DNA from: JBKBKC01 sp046294265
Lineage (GTDB): Bacteria; Pseudomonadota; Alphaproteobacteria; Rhodobacterales; Rhodobacteraceae
Direction of reading: 5' to 3'
Assembly (NCBI GenBank): GCA_046294265.1
Contig: JBKBKC010000007.1
Span: forward strand, 62,001 to 126,000
DNA length: 64,000 nt
A program made the position numbers and the translations under genes. The first letter of the stretch is position 1, and every line of letters begins with the position of its first letter. The notes beneath the pieces are model-generated. The model saw nothing but the letters and a program-made list of their open reading frames with translations, was not told the origin of the DNA and ran no database searches. Shown piece after piece: positions 41,956 through 52,717 of the stretch.

Positions 41956-42899
41956 CAGGGGTCGGCAAAGAAACCGGGGCCGGCCTCGGCCAGCAGGTCC
42001 TGAGCGAGGTCGGCGCCAAGGGCCGGGCCGTCCGCGATGGGGCCGCGCCGCGCGCCCGCCAGATGCGCGCTTCCGTCGGGGCGCAGGATTTCACCCCGCA
42101 GCCAGAGGGTTGCGCCGTCGAGCACCGCCAGCCCCGCGATGGGGGTTTCGCAGGAGCCATCGAGCGTCGCGAGGAACCTGCGTTCGGCGGCGAGGCGCTG
42201 GCTTGTGGGGATGTGGTGGATGGCCTCAAGGAGTGTCGCGGTGGCGGTGTCGCCCGTGCGCCGCTCGATCCCGATGGCACCCTGGGCCACGGCGGGCAGC
42301 ATCTCTTCGGGCGCGATCGCCGCGCGGGCGACGTGCGACAGGCCGAGCCTGTTGAGGCCCGCCATGGCAAGGAAGGTGGCGGCGGCGACGCCGTCCTGCA
42401 GTTTCTGCATGCGGGTCTGCACGTTGCCGCGGAACTCCACCAGATGCAGGTCGGGGCGGCGCAGTTTCAGCTGCGCGCGGCGGCGCAGGCTCGATGATCC
42501 CACGGTGGCGCCCTGCGGCAGGTCGGCGATGCTGGAGGCGCCGGGAGAGACGAAGCCATCGCGCACATCCTCACGCGCGAGGTAGCAATCGAGGATCAGG
42601 CCCGTGGGCTGGGCCGTGGGCATGTCCTTCATCGAATGGACGGCGATGTGGATCGAGCCTTCCAGCAGCGCCTCCTCGATTTCGCGGGTGAAGAGGCCCT
42701 TGCCACCGATGTCCTTCAGCGCGCGGTCCTGTATCGCGTCTCCGGTGACCTTGATCACCACGATCTCGAACGCCGCTTCGGGCAGGTCATGTGCGGCCAT
42801 CAGGCAGCGGCGGGTTTCATGCGCCTGCCACAGGGCGAGGGGCGAGCCGCGCGTGCCGATGCGCAGGGGGTAGGCGGGGGAGGGGAGGGGATGCGTCAT
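41955..42899 (-). CDS. hemC: Porphobilinogen deaminase (hydroxymethylbilane synthase)
   Basis: Joins four porphobilinogens into hydroxymethylbilane for haem, chlorophyll and siroheme. 314 residues. Start at the ATG at 42899 with IGTRGSPLALWQAHETRRCL. Conserved features are FTREIEEALLEGSIHIAVHSMKD, SSLRRRAQLKLRRPDL, and the dipyrromethane-binding Cys in GSCETPIAGLA. It is divergent from hemE across 698 bases. Confidence 0.96.
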   Translation of the reverse strand: MTHPLPSPAYPLRIGTRGSPLALWQAHETRRCLMAAHDLPEAAFEIVVIKVTGDAIQDRALKDIGGKGLFTREIEEALLEGSIHIAVHSMKDMPTAQPTGLILDCYLAREDVRDGFVSPGASSIADLPQGATVGSSSLRRRAQLKLRRPDLHLVEFRGNVQTRMQKLQDGVAAATFLAMAGLNRLGLSHVARAAIAPEEMLPAVAQGAIGIERRTGDTATATLLEAIHHIPTSQRLAAERRFLATLDGSCETPIAGLAVLDGATLWLRGEILRPDGSAHLAGARRGPIADGPALGADLAQDLLAEAGPGFFADP

Positions 42900-43597
42900 G
42901 CGCCCTGTTTAGGGCGGGTCTTCAGTGGCTGGCAAGCGGGTGTTTCCCGCCGGTTCCCGAGTTCGGGCCTGGCGCGATGCGGCGATGTCCCGGCGCGCGC
43001 GGTTGGTGACGATAAGGCGACGCGGGCGTGCCGGTACGAAGGGGGCCGCGCGGGGGCGTCGAGGATGGATCGGTCGGGGCGGCGGTTCGAGGTGTCACAT
43101 GTATCGCGCAGGGCGTCGAAGCTGGTTGTGGGCGGGCGCGCAGGGTCTCGCGCGAAACACTGGCGGAGGGGGTGCGGCGACTGCCCCTAGATGGTCGTGC
43201 GGGGCCGTGAATGGCCGGCCGCGGACCTTCGGCGGTAAGGTGGTCGGGGCGCCGCGGGGGCGCAGCGTGTAGGGGCCGTGCAAGGGCCAGCCGTTGGGCG
43301 GCATGTGGTGCGCCATGATCTGTCGCGCAATCTGCGCTGCCGGTCGGTCGGAATGGTCTGTCACCCGGATCGCCCGGTGTTGGCTGCGTCGAGCGGATTG
43401 CGCGTGGCCGGAGGCAGGTCCGCCCCGGCTGCAACCGGGACAGCGGCCATCCCGGCGCGTTATCGCGAGGCGGCGCGGCGGATTGAGGATTTCCGGTCCT
43501 CACGCCCGGCTGCATTGTACGCGGGAGGCCCCGCAAGCCTTGACAAGCAGCCCTCAGAAGCGGACGAACCGGGAACCTAACGGACGGCGAGAACGGC
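42900..43597. other. Intergenic region between divergent hemC and hemE
   Basis: Nearly 700 bases that must carry both promoters. A TTGACA is at 43537-43542, about 55 bases before the hemE start, without a good -10 box. Frames here are Arg-rich and not convincing genes. I saw no FnrL-type or TGT-N12-ACA site. Confidence 0.45.
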
Positions 43598-44629
43598 ATG
43601 ACGGACAAGACCATATTGAGGGCCCTGAAGGGTGAGCGTTTGCCCACCCCGCCGATCTGGATGATGCGGCAGGCGGGGCGCTATTTGCCGGAGTATCGGG
43701 CGACGCGCGGGCAGGCAGGGGATTTCCTGTCGCTGTGCTACAACCCGGACCTGGCGGCCGAGGTGACCCTGCAACCGATCCGTCGCTTCGGGTTCGACGC
43801 GGCCATTCTTTTTGCCGACATCTTGCTGATCGCGCAGGCGATGGGGGCCAAGCTGTGGTTCGTCGAGGGCGAGGGCCCGCGCCTGTCCACCCTGACCACG
43901 CCCGCCGAACTGGCCGCGCTGAAGCCCGCCGAGGCGATCCACGAGACGCTGGCGCCGATCTATGAGACGGTGACGATCCTCGCCCGCGCCTTGCCGGCCG
44001 AGACCACGCTGATCGGCTTTGCAGGCAGCCCCTGGACGGTCGCCACCTACATGATCGGCGGGCGCGGCTCGCCCGACCAGGCGGCGGCCCATGCCCTGAA
44101 GGCCGCGGACCGCGCCACCTTCGCGGGCCTGATCGACCGGCTGACCGAGGCGACGGTGGAATACCTCTCGATGCAGGTGCAGGCGGGGGCCGAGGTCGTC
44201 AAGCTGTTCGACAGTTGGGCGGGCAGCCTGAAGGGGCAGGATTTCATCGACTTTTCGGTCGAGCCCACGCGCCGGATCATCGCCGCCCTGAAGGCCCGCC
44301 ATCCGGGCCTGCCCGTCATCGCCTTTCCGCGCGAGGCGGGCGACGGATACATCGGCTTTGCCCGGGCCACCGGGGCCGATTGCGTGGCGATCGACAATTC
44401 GGTGACGCCGGAATGGGCGGCGGCGCATGTGCAGGTGGATGGCTGCGTGCAGGGAAACCTCGCCCCCGGCCACATGGTCACCGGGGGCGAGACGCTGGAC
44501 GAGGCGACGCGCCGGGTGGTGCGGGCCTTTTCGAACGGCCCGCATATCTTCAACCTCGGGCACGGGATCACGCCCGATGCCGATCCTGACAACGTGGCGC
44601 GGATGATCGCAGTGGTGCGCGGGGGATGA
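43598..44629 (+). CDS. hemE: Uroporphyrinogen decarboxylase
   Basis: Decarboxylates uroporphyrinogen III to coproporphyrinogen III. 343 residues from the ATG at 43598 ([20 protein letters not shown]). The family signature [17 protein letters not shown] is present, then [29 protein letters not shown] and GNLAPGHM. Divergent from hemC, as in other Rhodobacteraceae, so porphyrin genes cluster here. Confidence 0.97.
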   Translation: MTDKTILRALKGERLPTPPIWMMRQAGRYLPEYRATRGQAGDFLSLCYNPDLAAEVTLQPIRRFGFDAAILFADILLIAQAMGAKLWFVEGEGPRLSTLTTPAELAALKPAEAIHETLAPIYETVTILARALPAETTLIGFAGSPWTVATYMIGGRGSPDQAAAHALKAADRATFAGLIDRLTEATVEYLSMQVQAGAEVVKLFDSWAGSLKGQDFIDFSVEPTRRIIAALKARHPGLPVIAFPREAGDGYIGFARATGADCVAIDNSVTPEWAAAHVQVDGCVQGNLAPGHMVTGGETLDEATRRVVRAFSNGPHIFNLGHGITPDADPDNVARMIAVVRGG

Positions 44630-44636
44630 GGACCGG

Positions 44637-45275
44637 ATGAGCCTTGCCGCATTCCTGCAACTGGTTGGACCGGAACTGCGTCATATCACGCGGGCCGACA
44701 ACCTGCCTGGAATACGGGCGCTGGGGATCCTGCGCCCGGCCAAGTTGGGCGAGATTGCCGAGGTGTCGCCTGCGGTGTTCCGCCTGCGCCCCGCCTCACA
44801 TGAGGTGCGGCTGGACGGGATGCTGCGCGCGCGTCTGACCTCGCAGGCGCAGCTTCTGGCGGGGCAGGGGCAGGATTTCCTCGATGACGGGCTGACGCTG
44901 GCCGACTGGTCGGACCGGCTGGACGCGCGGGTGTTCTTCTGGCCCGAGGGGCGGGGCGAGGGATTCCGCGCCAGCCTCGGCGTGCCCACGGCGACGATCC
45001 GCATCTCTTCGGAAAAACTCTATGGCCTGCACGGGCCGCGCATCGACCTGTCGCCCTTGCACACCGGAAAGGCGACGGGGCAGCCTGCCCGGCGCGGCGA
45101 CTGGGCCTTTGTGCCCGCCGCCGACAGCGAGATCTTCCCCGGCATCCGCAAGGCACGCGGCCTGGTGCAGGGAGCCGACCGGGTGGTAGAGGTATCGCTG
45201 CGCGCCGACCTGACGGCCGCCTCGCTCAGTTTCGTCCTGGCGGCCCCGTTGCCCACCGGGCCCGACCCGGCCTGA
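44637..45275 (+). CDS. DUF7002-like protein, ADP-ribosyl-transferase-like appearance
   Basis: A 212-residue protein that begins eight bases after hemE. LRHITRADNLPGIRALGILR and the later LDARVFFWPEGRGEGF recall the DUF7002 pattern, which also resembles DarT/DUF4433-type ADP-ribosyltransferase folds that start with a His-Ile-Thr plus Asn-Leu motif. The function is unknown; the ART relation is inference from motif shape. Its spacing makes it a passenger of the hemE transcript. Confidence 0.6.
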   Translation: MSLAAFLQLVGPELRHITRADNLPGIRALGILRPAKLGEIAEVSPAVFRLRPASHEVRLDGMLRARLTSQAQLLAGQGQDFLDDGLTLADWSDRLDARVFFWPEGRGEGFRASLGVPTATIRISSEKLYGLHGPRIDLSPLHTGKATGQPARRGDWAFVPAADSEIFPGIRKARGLVQGADRVVEVSLRADLTAASLSFVLAAPLPTGPDPA

Positions 45276-45296
45276 TCCGCCGTGATGGAGGCCCCG

Positions 45297-45869
45297 ATGC
45301 CCGCCGACCCTGCCGCCTTCGCCTTTCTCGCCACCCGGATGTCGCATCCGGCCAAGACGCTCGCCGCCCCCGCGCCCGACCGCGCGACGATGACCGCAAT
45401 CCTGACCGCAGCCCTGCGGGTGCCAGACCATGGCAAGCTGGAGCCTTGGCGGCTTGTGGTGGCGGGGCGCCAGGCGCTGGACCGCTGGGCGGAGGTGGCG
45501 GAGGCGCGGGGGGCGGAGCTGGGTCTGGAGCCCGAGCAGATCGACAAGGGGCGCGGGCAGTTCGCACGCTCGGTCACTTGTGTGGCGGTGCTGGCCAGCC
45601 CGCGCGGGGGCGACCGCATCCCGCCGATCGAACAGACGCTGTCGGCGGGGGCGCTGTGCCTCGGCCTCGTGAATGCGGCCCATGCGGCGGGGTATGGCGC
45701 GGCCTGGATCACCGGATGGCCCGGCCATGACCATGGCTTTGCCAAGGCCGCCCTCGGGGCGCAGCCGCAGGAATGGGTGGCGGGGTTCGTGCATATGGGC
45801 AGCATCACGCATGTGCCCCCCGATCGGCCCCGCCCGGATCTTGCGCGCACCGTCACCTGGGCCGACTGA
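45297..45869 (+). CDS. Nitroreductase family protein
   Basis: A 190-residue FMN-dependent oxidoreductase. The ATG at 45297 has ATGGAGG five bases upstream; starts at 45282 and 45285 are possible. ALRVPDHGKLEPWRLVVAG is the flavin-binding signature of the YdjA/RutE branch, and GYGAAWITGWPGHDHG is the second FMN region. The substrate is unknown. It lies 22 bases after the DUF7002-like gene and just before the EI24 gene. Confidence 0.87.
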   Translation: MPADPAAFAFLATRMSHPAKTLAAPAPDRATMTAILTAALRVPDHGKLEPWRLVVAGRQALDRWAEVAEARGAELGLEPEQIDKGRGQFARSVTCVAVLASPRGGDRIPPIEQTLSAGALCLGLVNAAHAAGYGAAWITGWPGHDHGFAKAALGAQPQEWVAGFVHMGSITHVPPDRPRPDLARTVTWAD

Positions 45870-45873
45870 GCGC

Positions 45874-46578
45874 ATGGGGATCCTCGGCGACTTCCTGCGG
45901 GCGCTCGGGCAACTTGGTGACCGCCGCTTTCGCCGCGTTCTCGTCTGGGGTGTGCTCCTGACGCTGGCGCTGCTGGTCGCGGTCTATGCCGCCTTCCTCT
46001 GGGCGATCCAGAGCCTGACGCCCGAGACGGTGGACATCCCGCTGGTCGGCCCCGTGGGGGGCCTTGACACGCTGCTGACCTGGGGCTCGGCGCTCTTCAT
46101 GATCGGGTTGTCGGTGTTCCTGATGGTGCCCGTCGCCTCGGCCTTTACGGGGCTTTTCCTTGACGATGTGGTCGATGCGGTCGAGGCGCGCCACTATGCG
46201 CATCTGGCCCCCGCACCGCGCCTGCCCCTGGGCGACGTGCTGGTGGACAGCTTCAACTTCTTCGCCCTTCTCATTGCGGTGAACCTGCTGGCGGTCTTTG
46301 TCTATGTCTTTGCCGGACCGGCCATTCCGGTGGCCTTCTGGGCGATCAACGGCTTCCTGCTGGGGCGCGAGTATTTCACGCTGGTGGCCATGCGCCGCCT
46401 GGGACGCGCGGGGGCCAAGGCCCTGCGCGCGCGCCATCCCCTGACCGTCTGGGCGGCAGGCACGCTGATGGCGGCACCGCTGACCATCCCGATCGTCAAT
46501 CTGCTGATCCCGGTGCTGGGGGCGGCCACCTTCACCCATCTTTTCCATCGTTTGCACGCCGCCAGACCGCGCGACTGA
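45874..46578 (+). CDS. EI24/CysZ-like integral membrane protein
   Basis: A 234-residue membrane protein with about four to five helices. The EI24-type signature is seen in SVFLMVPVASAFTGLFLDDVVDAVE and FWAINGFLLGREYFTLVAMR. E. coli CysZ of this family imports sulfate, and a sulfate assimilation operon lies 10 kb away, but this link is only suggestive. The ATG at 45874 is five bases after the nitroreductase stop. Confidence 0.75.
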   Translation: MGILGDFLRALGQLGDRRFRRVLVWGVLLTLALLVAVYAAFLWAIQSLTPETVDIPLVGPVGGLDTLLTWGSALFMIGLSVFLMVPVASAFTGLFLDDVVDAVEARHYAHLAPAPRLPLGDVLVDSFNFFALLIAVNLLAVFVYVFAGPAIPVAFWAINGFLLGREYFTLVAMRRLGRAGAKALRARHPLTVWAAGTLMAAPLTIPIVNLLIPVLGAATFTHLFHRLHAARPRD

Positions 46579-46595
46579 CGCCCGCCTGTTCCCGA

Positions 46596-46612
46596 TGGTC
46601 CAAGTATTCGCG
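46596..46612 (-). repeat. Interspersed GAATACTTGGACC element
   Basis: Minus-strand reading GCGAATACTTGGACCAT is a degenerate copy of the family found at 5028 and 61851, followed by a GGGGGTGCGCGCACCCCC hairpin (about 46637-46654) near the DUF1467 stop. Confidence 0.5.
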
Positions 46613-46667
46613 GGGGTGAATGGCGCGGGACGCGCCAGAGGGGGTGCGCGCACCCCCTCACGCCGCC

Positions 46668-46930
46668 TCAGCCCATGCGGCCGAAAAAGTCGATGTCGCG
46701 CACCGTGATCACATCCGACAGGATCACCGCACAGATCACCGCCCAGATGACCAGCGCCACGACAGTCGTGACCTGCGCCTTGCGCCTGACCACGAACCCG
46801 GCGGGGGCCGCGGGCGGCGTGCCCGGCACGACCTCGCCGGTGTCGCCCTGCGTCGTCAGGCGCAGCGGCAACACGATAAAGAACACCATGAACCAGGTCA
46901 CGGCGAACAGGACGGCGGCGGCGGTGATGC

Positions 46931-46934
<4 letters not shown>
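46668..46934 (-). CDS. DUF1467 family membrane protein
   Basis: An 88-residue protein with two membrane helices (AAVLFAVTWFMVFFIVLPLR and VVALVIWAVICAVILSDVI) joined by a Pro/Gly-rich loop. The PLRLTTQGDTG segment is the DUF1467 signature. Function unknown. It overlaps mce by four bases, an arrangement seen in related genomes. Confidence 0.88.
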
Positions 46935-47335
<401 letters not shown>

Positions 47336-47482
47336 GGCATTCCTCTGTTTTAACGTCCCCGTTCTACCGCGCCCGGCCCCCGCCGCAAGGGGGCGTGCCG
47401 CCGCAGGGCGCCGATGTGACCGTTTACCGGGCGTTAGCCCATTCCTGCCTGAATGGTGTGGTTCCTTTGCCGAAGGTGCACC

Positions 47483-48265
47483 ATGCCCGAATCACCGATG
47501 CCACCCGACCGGTTTGCCACCACCCGCCAGCCAGCTCCCCGTGGGGCGTTCAGCGATCCGCCCACACCCGCGATGCCGCTGACCGGGCTGACCCTGCTCG
47601 CGGTCGAGGACAGCCGTTTTGCCTGCGACGCCTTGCGCCTGATGGCGCAGCGCAGCGGGGCGCGGCTGCGGCGGGCCGAGACGCTGGAGGCGGCGGGGCG
47701 GCACCTGTCGGTCTATCGCCCCGATCTGGTGATCGTCGATCCCGGCCTGCCGGATGGCTGCGGGCTTGACCTTGTGGCGCGGATCGCGGCTTGCGGGTCC
47801 GCCGCGCCGCCCGTCCTCGTGATCAGCGGCGACCCGGGGCGCGCGGCGGCGGCGCGGCGGGCAGGGGCGGCGGCCTTTCTGGCCAAGCCTGTGACGGGGC
47901 TTGGCGCGTTCCGGGCGGCGGTCGTCGGCTGCCTGCCCGAGCGGATGTGGCTGCTTCCCGAAGGCGGGGGCACCAGAGTGGCTGAGGGCGACGCGCCCGT
48001 GGCCGCCGATATGCTTGCGCTGCATGATGATCTTGTCCAGGCGGCGCGCCGCCTGTCCAGCCCGATGCCGGAGGCAGAGCGGCGATACGTCACCGGCTTT
48101 GTCGCGGGACTTGCGCGGGCCAGCGGCGACGCGGGGCTGGCGGCGGCGGCGGCAGGGGCGGCGGCGGGGGCGGTCGCACCGGCGCCGCAGGCGATGGACC
48201 GGCTCGCGCGCGCCATCGGCCACCGACTGCGCGCGCGGTCGGCAGCGACCCTGCTGGCGCGCTGA
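47483..48265 (+). CDS. Response regulator with REC domain and helical C-terminus
   Basis: A 260-residue protein with no recognisable DNA-binding or enzymatic output domain. Residues 35-140 are the REC domain: acidic pair E42-D43 (AVEDSRF), phosphoacceptor D86 (VIVDPGLPDG), S115 in the Ser/Thr position, and K135 in FLAKPV. The C-terminal 120 residues are Ala/Arg-rich helix (GAAAGAVAPAPQAMD). Phosphorylation output is unknown. The ATG at 47483 has GAAGGTG upstream. No kinase gene is adjacent. Confidence 0.85.
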   Translation: MPESPMPPDRFATTRQPAPRGAFSDPPTPAMPLTGLTLLAVEDSRFACDALRLMAQRSGARLRRAETLEAAGRHLSVYRPDLVIVDPGLPDGCGLDLVARIAACGSAAPPVLVISGDPGRAAAARRAGAAAFLAKPVTGLGAFRAAVVGCLPERMWLLPEGGGTRVAEGDAPVAADMLALHDDLVQAARRLSSPMPEAERRYVTGFVAGLARASGDAGLAAAAAGAAAGAVAPAPQAMDRLARAIGHRLRARSAATLLAR

Positions 48266-48372
48266 TCCGCCCCCGGCGCACAGGCCCTGCGGCATCCTGT
48301 GCCATCCTGTGCCATCGGTGGATGATTCCGGCGCGACGTGACCCGGCGCCCGCAGACCCCTCGCGTGCCGCG

Positions 48373-49599
48373 TCAGAAAAACGCCTGCAAGCCCGTCACC
48401 GCCCGGCCCAGGATCAGTGCATGCACGTCATGCGTTCCCTCATAGGTGTTCACCGTCTCCAGGTTCACCATGTGGCGCATGATCTGGTAATCCTCCTGGA
48501 TGCCGTTGCCGCCGTGCATGTCGCGCGCATGGCGGGCGATCTCGAGGGCCTTTCCGCAGTTGTTGCGCTTGATGATGCTGATCATTTCCGGTGCCGCGCG
48601 GGCCTCGTCCATGAGGCGCCCGACGCGCAGCGAGGCCTGCAGCCCAAGCGCGATGTCGGTCATCATGTTGGCCAGTTTCACCTGGTATAGCTGCGTCTGC
48701 GCCAAGGGCTTGCCGAACTGGCGCCGGTCCAGCCCGTATCGGCGCGCGGCCTCCATGCAGAATTCCGCCGCCCCCATCACGCCCCAGCTGATCCCGTAGC
48801 GCGCGCGGTTGAGGCAGCCGAACGGGCCCTTGAGCCCCTCGACATGCGGCAACAGGGCATCCTCGCCCACCTCCACATCCTTCATCACGATCTCGCCGGT
48901 GACGCTGGCCCGCAAGCTCAGCTTGCCGCCGATCTTGGGGGCGGAGAGGCCGGGCATCCCCTTATCGAGCACAAATCCCCGGATCTTGCCGCCATGCGCG
49001 TCGGATTTCGCCCAGATCACAAAGACATCCGCGATCGGCGCGTTCGAAATCCACATCTTCGACCCGCTGATCCGGTAGCCGTTCGCGGTTTTCACCGCGC
49101 GCGTCTTCATTCCCGCGGGGTCGGACCCGGCATCGGGCTCGGTCAGCCCAAAGCAGCCGATCCATGCGCCGCTGGCCAGTTTCGGCAGATATTTCTGCCG
49201 CTGCGCCTCGGACCCATAGGCATGGATCGGATACATCACCAGCGAGGACTGCACCGACATCATCGAGCGATATCCGCTGTCCACCCGCTCCACCTCGCGC
49301 GCGACGAGGCCATAGGCGACGTAGCTGCCGCCAAGCCCGCCGTATTCCTCGGGGATCGTCACGCCCAAAAGGCCCATCTCGCCCATCTCGCGAAAGATCG
49401 CGGGATCGGTGGATTCCTCGCGGTAGGCCGCGATCACGCGCGGTTGCAGGCGGTCCTGCGCATAGGCCCGCGCGCCATCGCGCAGCATCCGCTCCTCATC
49501 GGTCAGCTGATCCTCCAGCCGGAACGGATCGGACCAGTCGAAGCGGCCCAGATCCGGGGCATCCTTGGTCTTCAGCTTGGGCGGGGTGGCAGTGTCCAT
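48373..49599 (-). CDS. gcdH: Glutaryl-CoA dehydrogenase
   Basis: FAD enzyme that oxidises and decarboxylates glutaryl-CoA to crotonyl-CoA in lysine and tryptophan breakdown. 408 residues, usual for GcdH. The ATG at 49599 has GGAGAG upstream. The acyl-CoA dehydrogenase domains are intact: [34 protein letters not shown], and the catalytic Glu region [20 protein letters not shown]. Divergent from a LysR gene, the usual gcdR arrangement, with 72 bases between starts. Confidence 0.93.
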   Translation of the reverse strand: MDTATPPKLKTKDAPDLGRFDWSDPFRLEDQLTDEERMLRDGARAYAQDRLQPRVIAAYREESTDPAIFREMGEMGLLGVTIPEEYGGLGGSYVAYGLVAREVERVDSGYRSMMSVQSSLVMYPIHAYGSEAQRQKYLPKLASGAWIGCFGLTEPDAGSDPAGMKTRAVKTANGYRISGSKMWISNAPIADVFVIWAKSDAHGGKIRGFVLDKGMPGLSAPKIGGKLSLRASVTGEIVMKDVEVGEDALLPHVEGLKGPFGCLNRARYGISWGVMGAAEFCMEAARRYGLDRRQFGKPLAQTQLYQVKLANMMTDIALGLQASLRVGRLMDEARAAPEMISIIKRNNCGKALEIARHARDMHGGNGIQEDYQIMRHMVNLETVNTYEGTHDVHALILGRAVTGLQAFF

Positions 49600-49671
49600 G
49601 GTGCTCTCCTCGGTTGGGGGCATCCTAGCGCAACAGGCCGCCCGCGCCAAATGAGAAGGGTTTACAGCTTG

Positions 49672-50616
49672 ATGAGCCTTGCGCATCATTCCTTGCCCAT
49701 GCGCCACGCCTATACCCCCACCATGGCCGAACTGCAGGCCTTTGTCGCCACTGCGGATGGTGGCACATCGGCGCGGGCATCCCAGATGCTGGGCCTCACG
49801 CAATCCGCCGTCAGCCGGTCCCTGGGCACGCTGGAGGCGCGGCTGGGGGTCGCGCTATTTCGGCGTGAACGGCAGCGGCTCATCCTGTCGGATGCGGGCC
49901 GGGCATTCCTGCCCGAGGCGCAGGGCCTTCTGGCGGCACTGGACCGCGCGGCGCTGGCGGTGATGAGCTTTGGCGGACACCGTGACGTGCTGCGCCTTGC
50001 CTGCCTGCCCACCTTTGCCACCGGCTGGCTGATCCCGCGCCTGCCCGCCTTCGTCGCGGCCGCGCCGGGCATTACGTTCGACATCTCTGCCACCCTCGCC
50101 CCCCCGGATTTCGACCGTGACGCCCGCGATGCGGCGATCCTGCGCGGGCCCGCCCCGGGCGGAGTTGCCGCGCTGGTGCTGGCGGCGGAGCGGCTGATCA
50201 CGGTCGCCTCCCCCGCACTTGTTCCCGCAGGGCCCCTGACCGATGCGGAGCTTGCCCGCCTGCCGCTGCTGCAACAGGCCACGCGCCCCGAGCTTTGGCG
50301 CGACTGGTTCGGCGCCGAGGCTGCCACAGCCCTGCGTGGCCCTCGGTTCGAGACCTTTGCGATGGTGCTGGCGGCAGCCCGCGCGGGCATGGGGGTGGCG
50401 CTGGTGCCACAGATGCTTGTGCAAAAGATGCTGGTGCCAGAGACGGGGGCGCAGGGCTGTCCTGCACCGGGCGGGCTGGTGCGCGCCTCGGTCAAGGTGC
50501 TGACCGGCCCCAGCCCCTATCTGCTTATCTGGCCCGGGCGCAGCGACGCGCTGCCGGCCTTCCGCGCCTTTCGGGACTGGCTCGCCACCCCCGCTGCAGG
50601 CTCCGACCCTGCCTGA
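49672..50616 (+). CDS. LysR family regulator (GcdR-like)
   Basis: A 314-residue transcription factor. The winged-helix domain is in [20 protein letters not shown] through [20 protein letters not shown], followed by a periplasmic-binding-like sensor domain. Divergent from gcdH by 72 bases, so it probably activates glutarate or lysine catabolism in response to a CoA or acid metabolite; the ligand is inferred from position. The start may also be the ATG at 49699. Confidence 0.85.
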   Translation: MSLAHHSLPMRHAYTPTMAELQAFVATADGGTSARASQMLGLTQSAVSRSLGTLEARLGVALFRRERQRLILSDAGRAFLPEAQGLLAALDRAALAVMSFGGHRDVLRLACLPTFATGWLIPRLPAFVAAAPGITFDISATLAPPDFDRDARDAAILRGPAPGGVAALVLAAERLITVASPALVPAGPLTDAELARLPLLQQATRPELWRDWFGAEAATALRGPRFETFAMVLAAARAGMGVALVPQMLVQKMLVPETGAQGCPAPGGLVRASVKVLTGPSPYLLIWPGRSDALPAFRAFRDWLATPAAGSDPA

Positions 50617-50795
50617 GCCCCCGCATCGCCAGACCCCGTGGAACCGTTCGCGGGGTGCGCGCGTTTCCCCCTCGCATCGCCCCACCGCCGGGTTGATCTT
50701 GCGCGACCGTGCGATGTTATCGCCTATCCGCGCCAGAACCGGCAGAGATTGGGCAGAAACCCAAGGGTTCGCCCTGATTCGGACAAGGATAGAAG

Positions 50796-52694
50796 ATGAA
50801 ACGTCTGCTCGCCTCCACCACCGCGCTCGCGCTTGTGCTGACCTCCGTTCCTGCCGTGCCGCTCTGGTCGCAGGCTCTGGATGCGGATGGCCGGGTCGTT
50901 CTGGATGATGGCACGGTGGTCTGCACGCCTGCCGAAGGCGCGCCCTGCGACCTTGACGCGATCGTGACGGACATGGCCGCGCAGGCCGAAGCGGCGCGCG
51001 CCGCCGCAGATGCGATTGCCGCACAGGCTGCGGCTGACGCCGCCGCCGTCGAGGCCGCCGCGACCGCCGCCGCGGAGGCCGCCGCCGCCGAGGCCGCCGC
51101 TCAGGCCGCCACTGATGCCGCCGCCGCGCAGGCTGCTGCCGATGCCGCCGCCATCGATGCAGCCTCGCAGGCGGCATCCGAAGCCGCCGCGGCCGAAGCC
51201 GCGGCCGCGTCCGCCGCCGCCGAGGCCACCGCGAAAGCCGCCGCCGATGCGGCGGCGCAGGCCGCCATCGACGCAGCTGCCGCCGAAGCAGCCGCCGCCG
51301 AAGCCGTTGCTGCCGAGGCGGTCGCCGATGAGGCCGCCGCACAGGCCGCCGCAGATGCGGCCGCCGCGGCTGTGGCCCCCACCGAGACCGCCCCCACCGA
51401 GACCGCCCCCACCGAGACCGCCGAGCCGACGACCCGGCCTGAGGCGCGCCCGGAGGCGATCACCACGGCCGATCCGGCCCCGGCAACCGAAGCGCCCGTC
51501 GCCGAAGCCCCCGCAACCGAAGCCCCCGCAACCGAAGCGCCTGTCGCCGAGGCCCCCGCCGAAATCCCCCCAGCGCCCGAGGCAGAGGCGGTGACCACGC
51601 TGGAGGACATCCTTGCCCCCGCCGCCGTGGACGAAACTGCCGAGACGCCGCTCGCGGCGGCCCTCGCCGATCCGACCACCGAAACCACCGCCGATCCGGC
51701 CACCGCCCCAACCGCGACCACCACTGCCACGATTACCGAGGCCGATACCCGCTCTTCCGCGCAGGAATTCGCCGCCGCGCCGCAGGCTGACACACGGGGC
51801 CGCCGTGGCCTGTCCGATCTGGAAAAGGTCGGCCTCGTGGCCCTTGGCGCGCTGGTCGTGGGCGCGATCCTGAAGAATGGCGACAAGGTCGAGGCGAACA
51901 CCGGCGACCGTGTCGTGGTGCGCCGCGACGATGGCAGCCTGACACTTTTGAAGGATGACGACACGCTTCTGCGTCGCCCCGGATCGACCGTGCGCACCGA
52001 GACGTTCCGCGACGGATCGACCCGCACCGTGGTCGAGCGTGACGACGGTAGCCGCATCATCACCATCCGCGACGCCTCGGGCCGCGTGCTGCGCCGCGCG
52101 CGGGTCGATCTGGATGGACGCGAGACCCTGCTGATCGACGACACCGCCCCGATCCAGCCGATCGACGTGACCACGCTGCCCCGTCAGGTGGCACCTGTGA
52201 CCATCAGCGCCAGCGGCGGCAATCTTGAACTGGCCGCCGCCCTTGCCGCCGTCACGGCGCGCGACGTCGGGCGCAGCTTCAGCCTGCGCCAGATCCGCGA
52301 TATCCGGCAGGTCCGCGCGCTGGCCCCCACGGTGGACGTGGCGCCGATCATCTTCGCCACCGGCTCCTCTGCCATTGCCGCAACCGAGGCGAACAAGCTT
52401 GCTGCACTTGGCCGGTTCATCGCCGACACCGTGCGCGAGCGGCCCTATGAGTTGTTCCTGATCGAGGGGCATACCGATGCGGTTGGGTCTGACACCTCGA
52501 ACCTGACGCTCAGCGATCGGCGCGCGGAATCGCTGGCGCTTGCGCTGACCGAATATTTCGGGGTGCCGCCGGAAAACCTCGTGGTGCAGGGCTATGGCGA
52601 AAGCGACCTCCTGGTCCCGACCGAGGCCGCCGAGCCGCGGAACCGCCGCGTGGCGGTCCGCATGATCTCGCCGCTGCTGACGGCCTCGCGCTAG
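50796..52694 (+). CDS. OmpA family protein with long Ala-rich region
   Basis: A 632-residue envelope protein. Signal peptide MKRLLASTTALALVLTSVPAVP is followed by about 140 residues of Ala/Glu-rich helix (repeats of the form AEAAAAEAAA), then Pro/Glu/Thr repeats (PTETAPTETAPTETA) and APATEAPVAEA units. A membrane-like GLVALGALVVGAILKNGD segment lies at about 345. The C-terminal OmpA-type peptidoglycan domain (about 510-630) has HTDAVGSDTSNLTLSDRRAE and GYGESDLLVPTEAAEPRNRR. It probably spans to and binds the cell wall. A terminator follows. Confidence 0.87.
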   Translation: MKRLLASTTALALVLTSVPAVPLWSQALDADGRVVLDDGTVVCTPAEGAPCDLDAIVTDMAAQAEAARAAADAIAAQAAADAAAVEAAATAAAEAAAAEAAAQAATDAAAAQAAADAAAIDAASQAASEAAAAEAAAASAAAEATAKAAADAAAQAAIDAAAAEAAAAEAVAAEAVADEAAAQAAADAAAAAVAPTETAPTETAPTETAEPTTRPEARPEAITTADPAPATEAPVAEAPATEAPATEAPVAEAPAEIPPAPEAEAVTTLEDILAPAAVDETAETPLAAALADPTTETTADPATAPTATTTATITEADTRSSAQEFAAAPQADTRGRRGLSDLEKVGLVALGALVVGAILKNGDKVEANTGDRVVVRRDDGSLTLLKDDDTLLRRPGSTVRTETFRDGSTRTVVERDDGSRIITIRDASGRVLRRARVDLDGRETLLIDDTAPIQPIDVTTLPRQVAPVTISASGGNLELAAALAAVTARDVGRSFSLRQIRDIRQVRALAPTVDVAPIIFATGSSAIAATEANKLAALGRFIADTVRERPYELFLIEGHTDAVGSDTSNLTLSDRRAESLALALTEYFGVPPENLVVQGYGESDLLVPTEAAEPRNRRVAVRMISPLLTASR

Positions 52695-52717
52695 GCGGGT
52701 GTCGCGGCTGACATGAG

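Noticed and set aside
43294..43635. Small gene between hemC and hemE
   Set aside because: The frame overlaps the hemE start, is Arg/Cys-rich, and lacks a ribosome site.
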